NCBI GenBank assembly: GCA_013407085.1
Contig: JACCGJ010019953.1
Span: forward strand, 1 to 64,000
DNA: 64,000 nucleotides
Source of the DNA: Atriophallophorus winterbourni
Taxonomy: Eukaryota; Platyhelminthes; Trematoda; Plagiorchiida; Microphallidae
Direction: 5' to 3'
In this document: piece by piece, positions 48,290 to 58,959 of the stretch
Layout of the letters: each line of letters starts with the position of its first letter
Position numbering within the stretch: position 1 is the stretch's first letter
Notes under the pieces: model-generated
Told to the model about the DNA's origin: nothing
Seen by the model: the letters and a program-made list of their open reading frames with translations, nothing else
Databases searched by the model: none
Position numbers and translations under genes: made by a program

Positions 48290-48567
48290 GGCCTTGTCTG
48301 TCCGATTGCTGTTGTTCTCGGATCAGCACTGATCCACTACACCGCATCGCGTACTAGCTTCATTTTTTCCTCCGTATTCTCCTGCTACCGCCTCGCAATA
48401 TAAGGAAGGCGCAATTCCAAAGCGAGTGTGGCCCGCTATAAGGCCTCCCCGTCCCCGAACAGATGACACTCACAATTTTATTTCCACCACACTGTACATA
48501 CCAACCTGTGGTTATTTTTAAGCTATGCTTTTACACCACAATAAACCATTGAACCATTGAACCATTC
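48290..48567 (+). other. 3'UTR and octamer tail of CR1-like LINE 1
   Basis: A short untranslated region ends in about three units of (ATTGAACC) at 48541-48567. CR1-clade elements characteristically end in short tandem octamer-type repeats rather than poly(A), which marks this as the true 3' end. Confidence 0.7.
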
Positions 48568-48599
48568 AGTGCTGTGCAACTTGAAATTGAAATATCCAA

Positions 48600-48735
48600 T
48601 GCACAAAAGGAAAAATAAAGTTTTGTCATTGGTGCTTGTTTCTCTGCAGCTTTCCACCGAAAGTAATTCTGGAAACTAGATTGGTTCGTTAGCCACTTAC
48701 TGTCCTGTGCAACTGAACTGCAACTGATCAAGCAC
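48600..48735 (+). repeat. Second copy of the CTGAA-tailed repeat
   Basis: Matches 34546-34650 (shared block ctgcagctttccaccgaaag), single-unit version, directly after the CR1 tail. Confidence 0.5.
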
Positions 48736-48979
48736 AGAGAAATCGAGCACGGGAAATTCAAATTATATTATTATGACCTTCATACAGTATTAGTCAACCA
48801 AATATCAACTTTCAATAGTTTATTAGAGTTTGAAAAGCCAAGAGCTTGTGCAAAACGCAGGGAAGATTAAACGGTGGATTTAAAAAAGAAATATTTTAGG
48901 TTTCATGGTTTAAGAGCGGGCCACATTCGCGTTTAGCCTGCACCATCAATTGATTTTTGTGGCATTTGGACAGATTAAC

Positions 48980-49605
48980 AGTAAACCGCGATTGACGCCA
49001 CCGCTTCCACTAACCGGAACGAATATGGTGCAGACGGACTCGACGAACCCAAAAAACTCACAAGAGCCGATCCAAACGGGATCGGCGGTCCAGATATTCG
49101 TATAAGTGATGCTGCTCCTAACCTTACGCGTGAGGGCTTGAACTGTCTCTACACGAACGCGCAGGGTTTACTCAGCAAACTTGCAGAACTTCGCTTGAGG
49201 CATGCTGCTCGTCATTTTGACATAATAGCTGTATCCGAAACGTGGCTAAGCTCTTCGATCACTGACGCCGAGGTTTCTCTCACTGATATGTCCATTCTCA
49301 GGAACGATCGTCCAACTAAAGGGGGCGGTGTTCTTCTATACTATAATTCACGTCTTTTTTGTGAGGTTCTCCCGCAAGAGCAACTTAGCGTGGTGGACTC
49401 ACTTTGGTGTCGCTTGCAACTTAAAAATAGAGACTGTGCAATTGTTGCGGTAATATATCGTCCACCGAATACTCAACGCCTCATTGATGATGTCATTATT
49501 GCATCCATTCGCTTCGCCTTATCACTACCCCACTCGCACGCATTGCTGATGGGGGATTTTAACTCTCCTGAAGTCGTCGGCGAACCCAGCCCAAATACGT
49601 TTGCT
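48980..49605 (+). pseudogene. CR1-like LINE 2, endonuclease part
   Basis: Open frame from about 48990. It encodes CLYTNAQGLLSKL, AVSETWLSSS, RPTKGGGVLLYY, AVIYRPPN and LLMGDFN, an APE endonuclease. At SPNTFA (49588-49605) it is interrupted by the nested RTE-derived insertion. Removing that insertion and one 13-bp repeat restores the frame precisely into ADLDDFISSHPLNNHVNV. Confidence 0.85.
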
Positions 49606-50161
49606 GGTTCCAAAGGTTGTCATAGCCGGGGGTGGCAGTGGGGATAAGCTCCCACTGTTTATAAAATGATCCCATATGGCATGCGTCTCAAATAGCCTCT
49701 GACAACCAAGTCCTGCTTCTGGCCTGCACGAGTGGCTCCCCAAGCCCGGCGGAACTGCTTCTACCAACAGGAGAAGGGGCGAGGGCGAGTGACTGGCGCC
49801 TGAAAACCAGTTTGCGTCGGGCAGATGTAGCTCGTTAGCCTGGGAGGGCATTTCATCTAAGGGATGGAAAACCCTGATTTTAAACCTCCGCTGCCCTGCG
49901 GGATACCCGATCGCGGAAAAGGCTTCGAGAGAAAACCCCGAGGAAAAACCTGGAACAGAGTCTGGTAGACACACCACCTCTTTCTGGCAACTCCCTGCTG
50001 CCTTGCAGGTCGACTTGGTTGTGCAAAGGCTAGAGAAGCTGACTCGAACAAACGCCGAGTGGTGCTGGGGACGCCGCTTTGTACCCAAATTCCCAAGAAT
50101 CTTCTTTGAAGCCGACTCATCCTCCAGGAGGAGATAGTCGCACAAAGTAAAGTAAGTAAGT
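49606..50161 (+). mobile_element. RTE-derived non-autonomous element with 13-bp target duplication
   Basis: A 556-bp insertion bounded by the direct repeat aaatacgtttgct (49593-49605 and 50162-50174). It is GC-richer than its surroundings and has no RT coding. It ends with the palindrome TCCTCCAGGAGGA, the signature gtcgcacaaagtaaag and a (taag)n tail, as in RTE elements. It may be a 5'UTR-to-3'UTR deletion derivative mobilised by an RTE. Its last 100 bp recur at 31260-31370, and the tail at 33244-33310. Confidence 0.75.
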
Positions 50162-50174
50162 AAATACGTTTGCT

Positions 50175-51519
50175 GCGGATCTGGATGATTTCATCAGCAG
50201 TCATCCTTTGAACAACCACGTTAATGTTGCTACACGCTTTCGCAGTGGCGATTGTTCATCTTTACTCGATCTAGTGCTGACTAACGAGGAACTGATGGTA
50301 GAAGAAATTCATTATGAACCGCCCTTAGGAAAGAGCGACCACGTCGTCCTGACATTTTTTTTCGTTTCTTACGCCGAATTCCTTGACGAGGAGGTACCCC
50401 TGTTACGGGTAGTTACGGACTACAAGGCGTTTCAAGAAATTGTCACTGCTAACAATTTCGACTTCATGTTAAATGGCGATCCTGAGCTCACCTGGTCCAG
50501 ATTTGTCTCCCAGTGGCACTGTCTCCTGCAACAATCATCGACTTCCAAAACAGTCAAACGACGTATCCTACGTACTTTCATTCGTAGTAGAACTCGTAAG
50601 TGGATCTGCTGCAGAAACGCTGCTCTCTGTGCTTTCCAAAGTGATGGAATCTATTGTATCCGATGATTTGATGGCTTTTATGGAGAACACGAATGCTGTC
50701 GCCATCGAACAACATGGATTTCGCCGTGGACACTCCTGTACAGCAAACTTGCTTCTGGCGCGGGACAGCTGGACCAAGGCTGTTGATGCGGGCCATGGTG
50801 TCGACGTTATATACTTGGATTTCTCCAAAGCTTTTGACCGTGTTAACCATGCTATTTTACTGCAAAAGCTTGGCCTACTTGGAATTGGTAACCCACTTTT
50901 GTCTTGGCTAGCCGAATTCCTCCGCTCCAGGACACTCCGCGTTCGCGTCAGACAATCGCTCTCCGATTGTTTTTCAATACAATGCGGATTACCCCAGGGC
51001 TCTGTACTCGGTCCGCGTCTGTTCTTCATGTTCATCAACGACATTGGAGCATGTGTGAACTCGCCGTTTCTGATGTTCGCAGATGATATCAAGCTATGGC
51101 GCATCCTCTCTTCCTCGAATGATTGTGATGACATGCAAGCCGATCTTACCTCACTTAATAACTGGGCAACGTCGAACCAGCTCCCTTTCAACCCACGAAA
51201 ATGCCGATCTCTCCGCATCCGTCACTCTGGCGAACCTAGTTACAAGCTAGGGAACACCGAACTTTCGGTGAGTATGCTAGAAAAGGACCTCGGCGTATTG
51301 GTTCAAAGTGATCTTGGGTGCTCAGCCCAATGTTCCCTCGCATCATCAGTCGCCAATCGCAACGTAGGGCTCCTCAAAAGGGTATTCGGGTCTTTTGACC
51401 GCCGCCTCTTTTCCTCGCTCCTACACACGTACATCAGACCCCACTTGGAATATGCGGTATCCGTTTGGTCTCCATGGTTAAAGCGTGACCATCACGTCCT
51501 AGAGAAGGCTCAACGGAGG
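50175..51519 (+). pseudogene. CR1-like LINE 2, endonuclease end and RT with internal deletion
   Basis: The endonuclease end (SSLLDLVLTNEEL, KSDHVVL) leads to FIRSRTRKW near 50580-50610. The sequence then jumps directly to LSVLSKVMESIVSDD in a different frame. Compared with LINE 1, several hundred bases of linker and early RT are missing. RT continues with IYLDFSKAFDRVNH (50807), QCGLPQGSVLGPRLF and MFADDIKLW (51073), to EKAQRR at 51519, where a second LINE is inserted. Confidence 0.85.
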
Positions 51520-52749
51520 TTCAATTCAATTCAATTCAATTTTAATGGTCTAAAAAGCATATAGCTTTACAAAAAAACCACAGAATAATATGACAACAAC
51601 GAATAATATAACAAGCAAAAATGGGATTAGATTGCTTACTGGGCTGTTCAAAAATCAAGTAAATATCCAAGGGCAGAAATTGTTTTCGATTGGTGGGATA
51701 ACAAATGTAGGTATATGGTGTTAAGATGTATAGTTTTCTTCAATGCACGGGTTTTGGGTCAAATAGGCATCAAGGCTTCTCTTGAAAGTTTGCTGGTTTG
51801 GTGAGTTCACAACATTATCTGGCAGATTGTTCCAAGTAAAACAAACTCGCATGGCAAAAAAATGTCGTCTGCAGTTTAGTCTCGAGTGAGGGACAGTTAG
51901 AGTAAGTGTGTGAGCTCTTGTATTATGCGAGCTCCGTAGATTCAATAAGCATTGAAGAGGGTGATTTTCAGTATTCAAAATATTGTAAACCAGAATCAAA
52001 TCGCCTCGGATACGACGACGTGGATAATCAAATAAATTCAGCGTTTTGATTCGCTCATTGTAGGGTTTCCGGCTGAGTCCAGTGACAAGTTTGGTAGCTC
52101 GATGATATATTCGTTGCAAAGTCGCAACATCTTTTTTAAGCCATGGCGACCATGCTTGAACCGCATATTCCATCGTGGGCCTGATATACGTATTTATAAT
52201 ACAGGGAATTGTCTGTTTTGAGAACCTACCGAAAATTCTCTTTAGGAGTGACAATTTCTGTGATGTTTTGCGATAGACGTAGTTGCAGTGGCTCGACATC
52301 CCTAGGGTGTTGCTTATTAACACACCCAAGTCCCTTTGTTCCATGGTCCACGAGAGGCTGTGTGTTCCAAGAAAATACTGGTACTCCACATATTTGCCAA
52401 TGTTTAACATGTGACACTTTTGGAAATTGAAAAATATGCGATTTTTTAGGGACCAAGCCTGGAGGTTGTCCAGATCCTTCTGGAGCAGTTCGCAGTCCTC
52501 CGACTTACTTATCTTAGACCAAACTTTTATATCGTCCGCGAACAGTACGATCTTGCATTTGATGAGAGCTGGTATGTCATTAGCATAAAGCGCGAAGAGG
52601 ATTGGTCCGAGGACGGATCCCTGAGGCACTCCACTTGTCACGGCTACCGACTTCGATAGAGCACCGTCCACAGAGACTTGAACAAACCGATCAGTCAGGT
52701 AATTTTCTAACCATGCTAACAGACTGCCAGTGATACCACAAAGCTCGTC
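51520..52749 (-). pseudogene. CR1-like LINE 3, nested and 5' truncated
   Basis: The minus-strand frame runs from about 52749 to 51721. It starts within RT (CGITGSLLAWLENYL), then VTSGVPQGSVLGPILF and LFADDIKVWSK with the catalytic FADD. It continues to the C-terminal end (EYAVQAWSPWL, RRRIRGDLILVYNIL, WNNLPDNVV) without a stop before 51721. The 3'UTR ends at 51520 in (AATTG)n-type repeats. The 5' truncation and fully open frame show a recent insertion into LINE 2. Confidence 0.88.
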
Positions 52750-52865
52750 ACAAAGCTCGTCAAAGGACTCAGTTTACTGAACTATGAGGACCGCCTCCAG
52801 CAACTCAACGTGTTCCCGATCAGTTACCGTCGCATCCGAGGTGATCTGATACTGGTTTTCCGTTC
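52750..52865 (+). pseudogene. CR1-like LINE 2, continuation after nested insertion
   Basis: Reads TKLVKGLSLLNYEDRLQQLN and then SYRRIRGDLILVF, the exact continuation of the block broken at 51519. The next 150 bp read as a charged helix-like frame with a stop (VSEVLTKMQRAQKEN...) that is not CR1 and could not be assigned. Confidence 0.8.
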
Positions 52866-53029
52866 GGACTTCCGATACTGGGATCTTGAAGAGCAATAAA
52901 ACTGGCAAAGAGTTAGCGAGGTTTTGACAAAAATGCAAAGGGCACAGAAAGAGAATTTATCGTTGCGACGTGCTAGTGAGCTCGAAAAATTGCGGTATGA
53001 GATGTGAAAAAAACTGGGATTACTGTTCA

Positions 53030-53745
53030 CGGGCTACCTGTGCTTTAGAAGTGGGCGATTTAATGGAGGTAGGAATCGAGGATACCTTTGATGGAATCAA
53101 TAGAAGCAGGTTCGAAAAGTGTGTCCGATAGAGTGTTCAATTCACTGCACACTCACACGTAAAAAAACTATGTCGACATTCAAGCCTGCTCTATTTATGT
53201 AACAATTTGATTTAATGTTCTCGGAGTCTAGTGCTAAGAGAGGGAATGAATAGGGAGTTGATTGGATGGGATGGATCAGTCAAGATCCGGTTGGTAAGTA
53301 ACATACCACCACGGTGAAGTCAGTAGGTAACGGAGAATATATCTAAACTGCGTAACATTTCTTCATAAGACATGTTGTGCATATCGCGGACAAGCTTTTT
53401 CGATAAGGGACCCATCCTTGCCAAGGCTGTACTGCATATTCCAATTGCGGACGGATGTAGACATTCACCACTGTCGGGAAGAGAAACCGGTCGAACCGGC
53501 CAAAAGCGCGGCGAAGTAAGCCTATGCTGCGGTTGTCTGCAGCTGCCGCTCGTTCGAATTGCGTGGTGCAACCAAGATCGTGCTGTATGATGATGCCAAG
53601 ATCCTTTTCTTGTCGAAAACACTGATGTACCGTAAGCGGTAAACGACAGGATCTGAATGTCGGATGGCGAGAACGCCACAATTTGAGGTGTTAAATGGAA
53701 GATAATTCCTTAAAGACCAGCTGTATAAACGATCTAAGTCATCAT
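53030..53745 (-). pseudogene. CR1-like LINE 5, 3' fragment
   Basis: The minus strand encodes RQEKDLGIIIQHDLGC, LLRRAFGRFDRFLFPTVVN, YIRPQLEYAVQPW and, in a shifted frame, LRSLDIFSVTY, the post-RT part of ORF2. Near 53080 it ends with a DSIKGILDSYL block. 5' truncated directly at a SINE-like copy. Confidence 0.75.
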
Positions 53746-53975
53746 GTATGTATGAAAGCACAAGCCTGATCCAGGCAAAGTGCCGCACAGTCAGAGACTG
53801 CACGTGGGCTAAGATACTGTCAGGTTGCCCAGGCCTAGACAGATATGAGGGGAGAATAGAAATGTTAGTGAGACTCCAGCGTGTTTCAGCATACAGCTCA
53901 CTACCGTTGGCCAATCAGTTTAGCACGATGTTAGCCGTAGAGCACAGAAATGCTGCACGATTGCACATCCGTGCA
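53746..53975 (-). repeat. SINE-like copy, nearly full length
   Basis: Among the best preserved: both halves of the unit are present, with a catgtatgtatga tail remnant at the junction with the CR1 fragment. Confidence 0.65.
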
Positions 53976-54423
53976 TAATAAGCTAAGAGTTTAATATTGC
54001 CTACTATGCTTGCATTCAGTGGAATAATGCGGAATATTTTTGCTAATATAGGCCACGAAAGCTGCAAATGTCAACAAGTTGCTGTTTTGTAATCAAAAGT
54101 AGGAGTGCCGAACCCTAACTATAGTTTTTATCGATGTGGTGTTCTCGTCTCTTTTAGACATGATTAGGCCTTACTGTAAGGAAGCCAAGCAGCAATATGC
54201 TATTTAAAAATATATATACAACTCTCAGGATCGAAATAAATATAACACACTATTGTCAAGTGCATTGGATTAGCCGAAGGTGAATCGCTGCATCGAGCTG
54301 AAAATACAGCAAGTGTTAAATTCAGTAAGCCATTTTCAATGAATAAGTTACTGAGTATAATATAAGCACAGGGTATATACGGTAATTAAACAGAAAACCA
54401 AATTAGAAATGAAAACCATTTAC

Positions 54424-55708
54424 CGCCGGCAAATCCAGAATCTAGACCTCGTGATTGGTTGAACAATCTTTGATCGAATTGCGCTTTGCCTGTCATATTT
54501 GCACGTGGATTAGGAATTCCGAGCCCAATTTGCTCACTTATATCACGCTCTTTATCTTTCTGAATTCGGGCTTTAGTTTCAGCATTAGCACGAGCCAAAT
54601 TACGCTCCCTGGCTCGATGTCGTGTGCGTTTCTTTCGAAGTTCTTCTCGATCAATTAAACCAGGGTCTTCTGATTCCTCCTCTTCGCCTGTCGCTCCAGG
54701 ACGTCTTATACCAGCGCGTGATTCGCGAGCTTGCTGCGCGATCCGCTGAAGCTGTTCTTCTTTACGCTCCTTTTGTTTTTGAGCTATCTTTCGCTCAATT
54801 TAGGCACGCATTTCCACTGCTTCTCGGGCTTTTCTGTCAGCCGTATAGAGTGCCTCAGCTAACTTGGCAAAATTTTCATTCATGTGCACCGCTTGCAACC
54901 CACGACCATCAGCCGCTACACGTTTATCCAAAGGAATAGTATATCTTCTTGGATTTTTCCAATTTGAAATGCAAGGAGGAATCTTCCAGTCTTGCTGTTC
55001 CTTTACAGTGACTTTTCGGGCGGGTGAATGCATTAACGGGGGAGGTGGCGACGGAGGCCCACGTGGAATTTTTCGATTGATCTTGAATCTAGGCCGTTCC
55101 ATTGGATCGACTTGCATATCGACCATTCTGACAAGACGCTGCTTTGCTCCACTGTTGAAAGCTTGGCCTTGTTGTGATGGCGTATATCTAATGTTTTTTG
55201 CTTCTCCTGTCTTTTCGGCACGCTTTATTGGAGCAGCTGCGGCAACCTTTTGCTCCACCAGCTGTTCCAGAGCTTTCCGGGTTTTCTCAGTAGTCTCTTC
55301 GATTATTTCTTGACTTGGCTTAGATAGTTGAGGATCAAGATCATCCAATGTTTTCGGCAACAGGTCCGAAAACTTAGAATATATTATTCTATCTTTGCTA
55401 TGCCCTTGACGCACAAGATCATCGTAACGTAATTTCCCATCCTTATCCGTTTTTAATACCAAGGCATTTGATGTATTTTTCTGTTGACCCTTTCCCAGTG
55501 GGAACTGAGGAACATGAATTTCTGGAAATGCCCCGCCATCAGCAAAATCTTCTTCTGATCGCGGTACCAATGCTTTTCTGTGACCATAAGGTGGCGCACA
55601 TGCTTTCGCAACGACAGCTGTGGAACTAATTCTTATTCCGGTTGCGTGATCACCGTTTTGATCGGAAGTTTTGCGAACAGGGGCAGGTAAATGACTTAGG
55701 AGAGACAT
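54424..55708 (-). CDS. SNW1: SNW domain protein (SNW1/SKIP, Prp45/Bx42 family), exon with internal stop
   Basis: SNW1 is a spliceosome component and transcriptional co-regulator in the nucleus. The exon begins at ATG 55708 (MSLLSHLPAP). It follows the family closely: PPYGHRKALVPR, DFADGGAFPEIHVPQFPL, then RYTPSQQGQAFNSGAKQR at about residue 180, the signature ISNWKN at about 256 and AADGRGLQAVHMNENFAKL. At codon 303 (54800-54802) TAA stands where the family has Gln (MRAQ). Homology then continues uninterrupted in the same frame to GLDSGFAGG, ending at a GT donor (54423). The expected last part (DEIYNVYDQ... to the C terminus) is not visible at lower coordinates. It is either a decaying copy, a polymorphic stop or an assembly error. 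An RTE lies within 100 bp upstream. Confidence 0.9.
54800..54802 (-). other. In-frame premature stop in SNW1
   Basis: GCC TAA ATT replaces an expected GCC CAA ATT: a single C-to-T change on the coding strand. Coding homology persists for more than 120 codons downstream. Confidence 0.85.
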
Positions 55709-55789
55709 TCCTTTCGAATCGACAGAGAAAACAACAGCAGAGACGTTTCAATTTGATGGGGCAAAAGAAGGCGCCAGCCGGCGCACAAA

Positions 55790-57990
55790 GTAAAGTAAGT
55801 TCTAAGATCCGTCGAAGAGTAAAAATGTGATCGACACAGCCTCTGCCAGGCCGGAAGCCAGCTTGCTGCTCTCGGATCTGTGATTCCCTGTGCGATGTTA
55901 ATTTTCGAAGACATATGGACGCTAATAATCTCGTAATGATGGGAGTGAGACTTATCCCACGATGATTAGAGCATGAGCTTCGCACACCTTTTTTAAATAT
56001 AGGTATGATAACCGATTCGCCCCAACTCGGAGGGACGGATTCTGATAACCACACTTCACGGAGGAGATCGCCTATTGGGCTGATTAGGACTTGGCCACCT
56101 TCTTTGAACAAGGCAGGTGGTATGTCATCGGGGCCAGCAGCTTTGAATCGTTTCATGGATTCGATACATTCTTTAATTTCTAAATCATTAGGGGGATCTA
56201 AGCTAACAGACCAAGGATCACATTGCTTCAAATGAGAGAAAGATTCTGTTGCAGGCGACCAGCTGAATTGTTCTTCAAAATGTTCGGCTCAACGCGAGAG
56301 GCGGCGATTCTTATTAGTGATAAGAGTACCGTCTATTTCAGCGATAGTCTCACTCTCTCCTTTTTTCGTAGGCCCAGTCGATCGAATAAGTTGGAAGAGT
56401 TTTCGCACGTTACCCGCATTATTTACTACTTCCATTTCTTCGACCTTATTTAGCCACCACCTTTCTCTGTCTAGTCTTAAGCTCCGTTTAAGTTCATTCC
56501 TCACGCGTCTACGCTCTGTGTTGTGTCCAGGACCATGAGGTATTTGGCGTCGCTGGTGAAGAATTTCTATAGAGCGCTGTGAAATCCAGTGGGACTTTGG
56601 GTTGGTTGTGTAGTCTCACAGGCTGTTATTGCAGCGGCTCGCATAATCCCTGCTATTTTGTCCCACCTTTCATCGGCAGTTGCACACTGAACAACCGGGA
56701 GTGAGTTACTTAAGGTGGTCCTATAAATGTCTTGAACTGCATGTAGAGATAATTTTTCGACCACAATGCGTCTCCCATTCGAAGGCTTTGTACCGGAGAA
56801 CTTTAACGAGAACCTACATCGCACAAGAGCATGATCTGAATCTATGCAGGTATTCCAAAAGGAGCGGCAGTCCTCAATGCAACCTCTCAAGCGAGCACTT
56901 ATGGCGATATGGTCGATTTGGGCCGAAGGTTGGCTTCCATCCGGCGAGCGCCATGTGGCACATTGACATCTTTTATGGCGAAAGGAGGTGCTGCTAATGA
57001 ATAATCGAGATTGTGCACAGAATTGTATAAACCGTTCACCATTATCTGTGCGTTGGCTTTCAAGACCAAACATGCCACCTAATTGTGATTCAGATGTATC
57101 TAAGCGACCCAGTCTGGCATTCATATCTCCCGCTAAGACAACAATATCGGAGCTTTTTGCACGTCGCAAAAGAGCATAAAGATCGTCGTAGAAGGCGTTC
57201 TTCTCGTCGTCGGAATTGGTGTTAGTCGGAGCGTAAGTTGCTACAATAAACAAGCATCTCTGATTAGAAGATTTTGAGTTTGATCTAACATTAGTGGCTA
57301 GTCTAACTGCGCACATCCTGCTATTGCAAGGAATCCAATCGATTAAACAGGATTCGGCACGCGAATTCAGCACTATACCAACACCCACCTGTCCTGAAAT
57401 GGCAGCTACAGGATCACCAGAGCAGCGCAAAAAGAAGCGAGTTGAAAGGTTTGGGGCAGTAAGTTCAGTAATTATAGACGGATCATATAAGCGCGTTTCC
57501 GATAAACAGCAAATATCAATGGATAGACTATCTAAGGTAAGAGCCAGTGCAGCTTGCTGGCCTATTTGTCTGAGAGTTCTGACATTCATGGCACCGATGT
57601 GAGCTGAAGTCCGTGGTTTCAGAAAGCGATCTGTAACTTTGCGAACAGAAAATGTTCCAACATGTTCAGCGCGGTCTTTTCTAAAGCTGGGATTGCCAGA
57701 CGGAGAGTTGTAAGAAGTGTATGGCGGAGGGGAAGGGTCAGAAACAGTTTGAAGAGTAGGGCCAGCAGTAGCTTGTTTTCGCTTACCCGCCCTGGGTGGC
57801 ACTTTTTCATTTAAATGATTGTGTAATATATATCTATATATATACCCGCCCTGCTGTATGCAGCAGGTAAGGCGACCCTGTTTATCGTGCGACGGCCGAT
57901 GCACTATGGAGTTGGGTTTCGTATTAATAGTCATGGTTGTATGCGGGCTAGGATACTGCCAGGTCGCCCATGCCTAGACAGGAGAACAAT
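55790..57990 (-). pseudogene. RTE-type LINE (endonuclease and partial RT)
   Basis: The frame 57934-56567 encodes a leader and an RTE endonuclease: GAMNVRTLRQIGQ, LSETRLYDP, VATYAPTN, VLAGDMNARLGR, QIDHIAIS and DSDHALVR, with the catalytic residues present. After frameshifts the linker follows (RWWLNKVEEMEVVNNAGNVR at 56460-56400). RT then runs from 56231 to about 55800 (KAAGPDDIPPALF, VIIPIFKKG, NHRGISL, EQQAGFRPGRGC, HIFTLRRIL). It breaks off before the catalytic (Y)xDD block. At the break is a 20-bp tail-like signature (cacaaagtaaagtaagt) on the opposite strand, so the end is rearranged. SNW1 5' sequence follows at once. Confidence 0.88.
57936..57985 (-). repeat. SINE-like segment at the 5' end of the RTE
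   Basis: About 50 bp just upstream of the RTE frame match the inner block of the SINE-like family (ggatactgccaggtcgccca here, agatactgtcaggttgccca in the repeat). The repeat family may therefore share its leader with this RTE lineage. Confidence 0.5.
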
Positions 57991-58179
57991 TAGGGTTCTC
58001 GACCAAAGCCTTTGGCTAAAAAGCCTGACCCACAAGGCAGCGGGTTAGGTTGAGACCGTGTTCGTCTGACCTCTATCCATTGACCTTCCTGGTATGACTG
58101 ACTCTGAAGGTGCTCGGAGAGCACCACCCAGCATAGCTCAATGGGTCATAGAGGTGCACAAACCATCGCACCACGTTAA

Positions 58180-58290
58180 GGTCCTGTCTCAGCGCGATGG
58201 TTGTGGAATGCACTTCCGGATGTGATAATCACCTCCAACTTTAAAAAGCAGTTCAAGCATCTAGTAGATATTGTGGTCTGGAAGAATTAG
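58180..58290 (+). pseudogene. Short CR1-like ORF2 C-terminal remnant
   Basis: Reads WLWNALPDVIITSNFKKQF and then KHLVD, the terminal block of CR1-type ORF2 (compare WNSLPQEVVSATSVEVFKRS in LINE 1). Confidence 0.5.
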
Positions 58291-58959
58291 TAGGATGTGC
58301 TACGCTGAACAGGATAACTTAATATGATCTCCTAGACGATGCTACAATTGGAAAGAGATGCAGAGCTTGACTTTCTCGTCTATCAATAGGAGGATTGTGA
58401 AGAATAATTACTTCATTTTTGGATTTGACGTATGGCGTATGTATCGCCAGCATTGATAGTATCTGAATTATTTGAACAATTTTAAACATCAACCAAAACT
58501 TACTTGTGCAACATTTTCCAGTTGTCCGAGTGTAGATAACCTATAATAACAAAAATAGAATTCGTGTGAAATAAATGTTAACATCCTGTGACAGCTTTTT
58601 GATATTACGGATTCGCATAAAATTTCTTGGGGATTTAAAATCTTTCTATTTATGAGTTGGATAAATTGTCGTGACTGAATTCAAAAAATATTTAATTTCG
58701 AAATACTGGTTACCCAGTTGTATTCACTTTACAATTGGAGTAGTATAGCTGCAATAGTTAGTATACCATTTGAAAGTTAGAATGATGCAGGACAACGAGA
58801 ATACGTTTATGAAAACAACGCGTACTCATTTCATTATTACTGTCAACCGATGCAATCACTGCGGATTTTATATGGTTGTTTAATTAATTAACGGTAAATG
58901 CTTCAATCGTTATTACATCACTACCAAACGTTCCTTCTAGCTCTCCATTCCAGATTCTA
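58290..58959. other. Upstream region of GATB
   Basis: AT-rich, no recognised repeat; likely contains the promoter and 5'UTR, but no motif could be defended. Confidence 0.35.

Noticed and set aside
49525..50219. Long minus-strand frames of 206 and 120 codons
   Set aside because: They are antisense readings through the GC-rich RTE-derived insertion; no homology.
50568..51218. 216-codon minus-strand frame
   Set aside because: Shadow of the CR1 reverse transcriptase on the opposite strand.
55790..57990. Twin-priming (5' inversion) as explanation for the opposite-strand tail signature at 55780-55799
   Set aside because: The inverted part would have to lie on the other side of the tail; the order seen does not fit.
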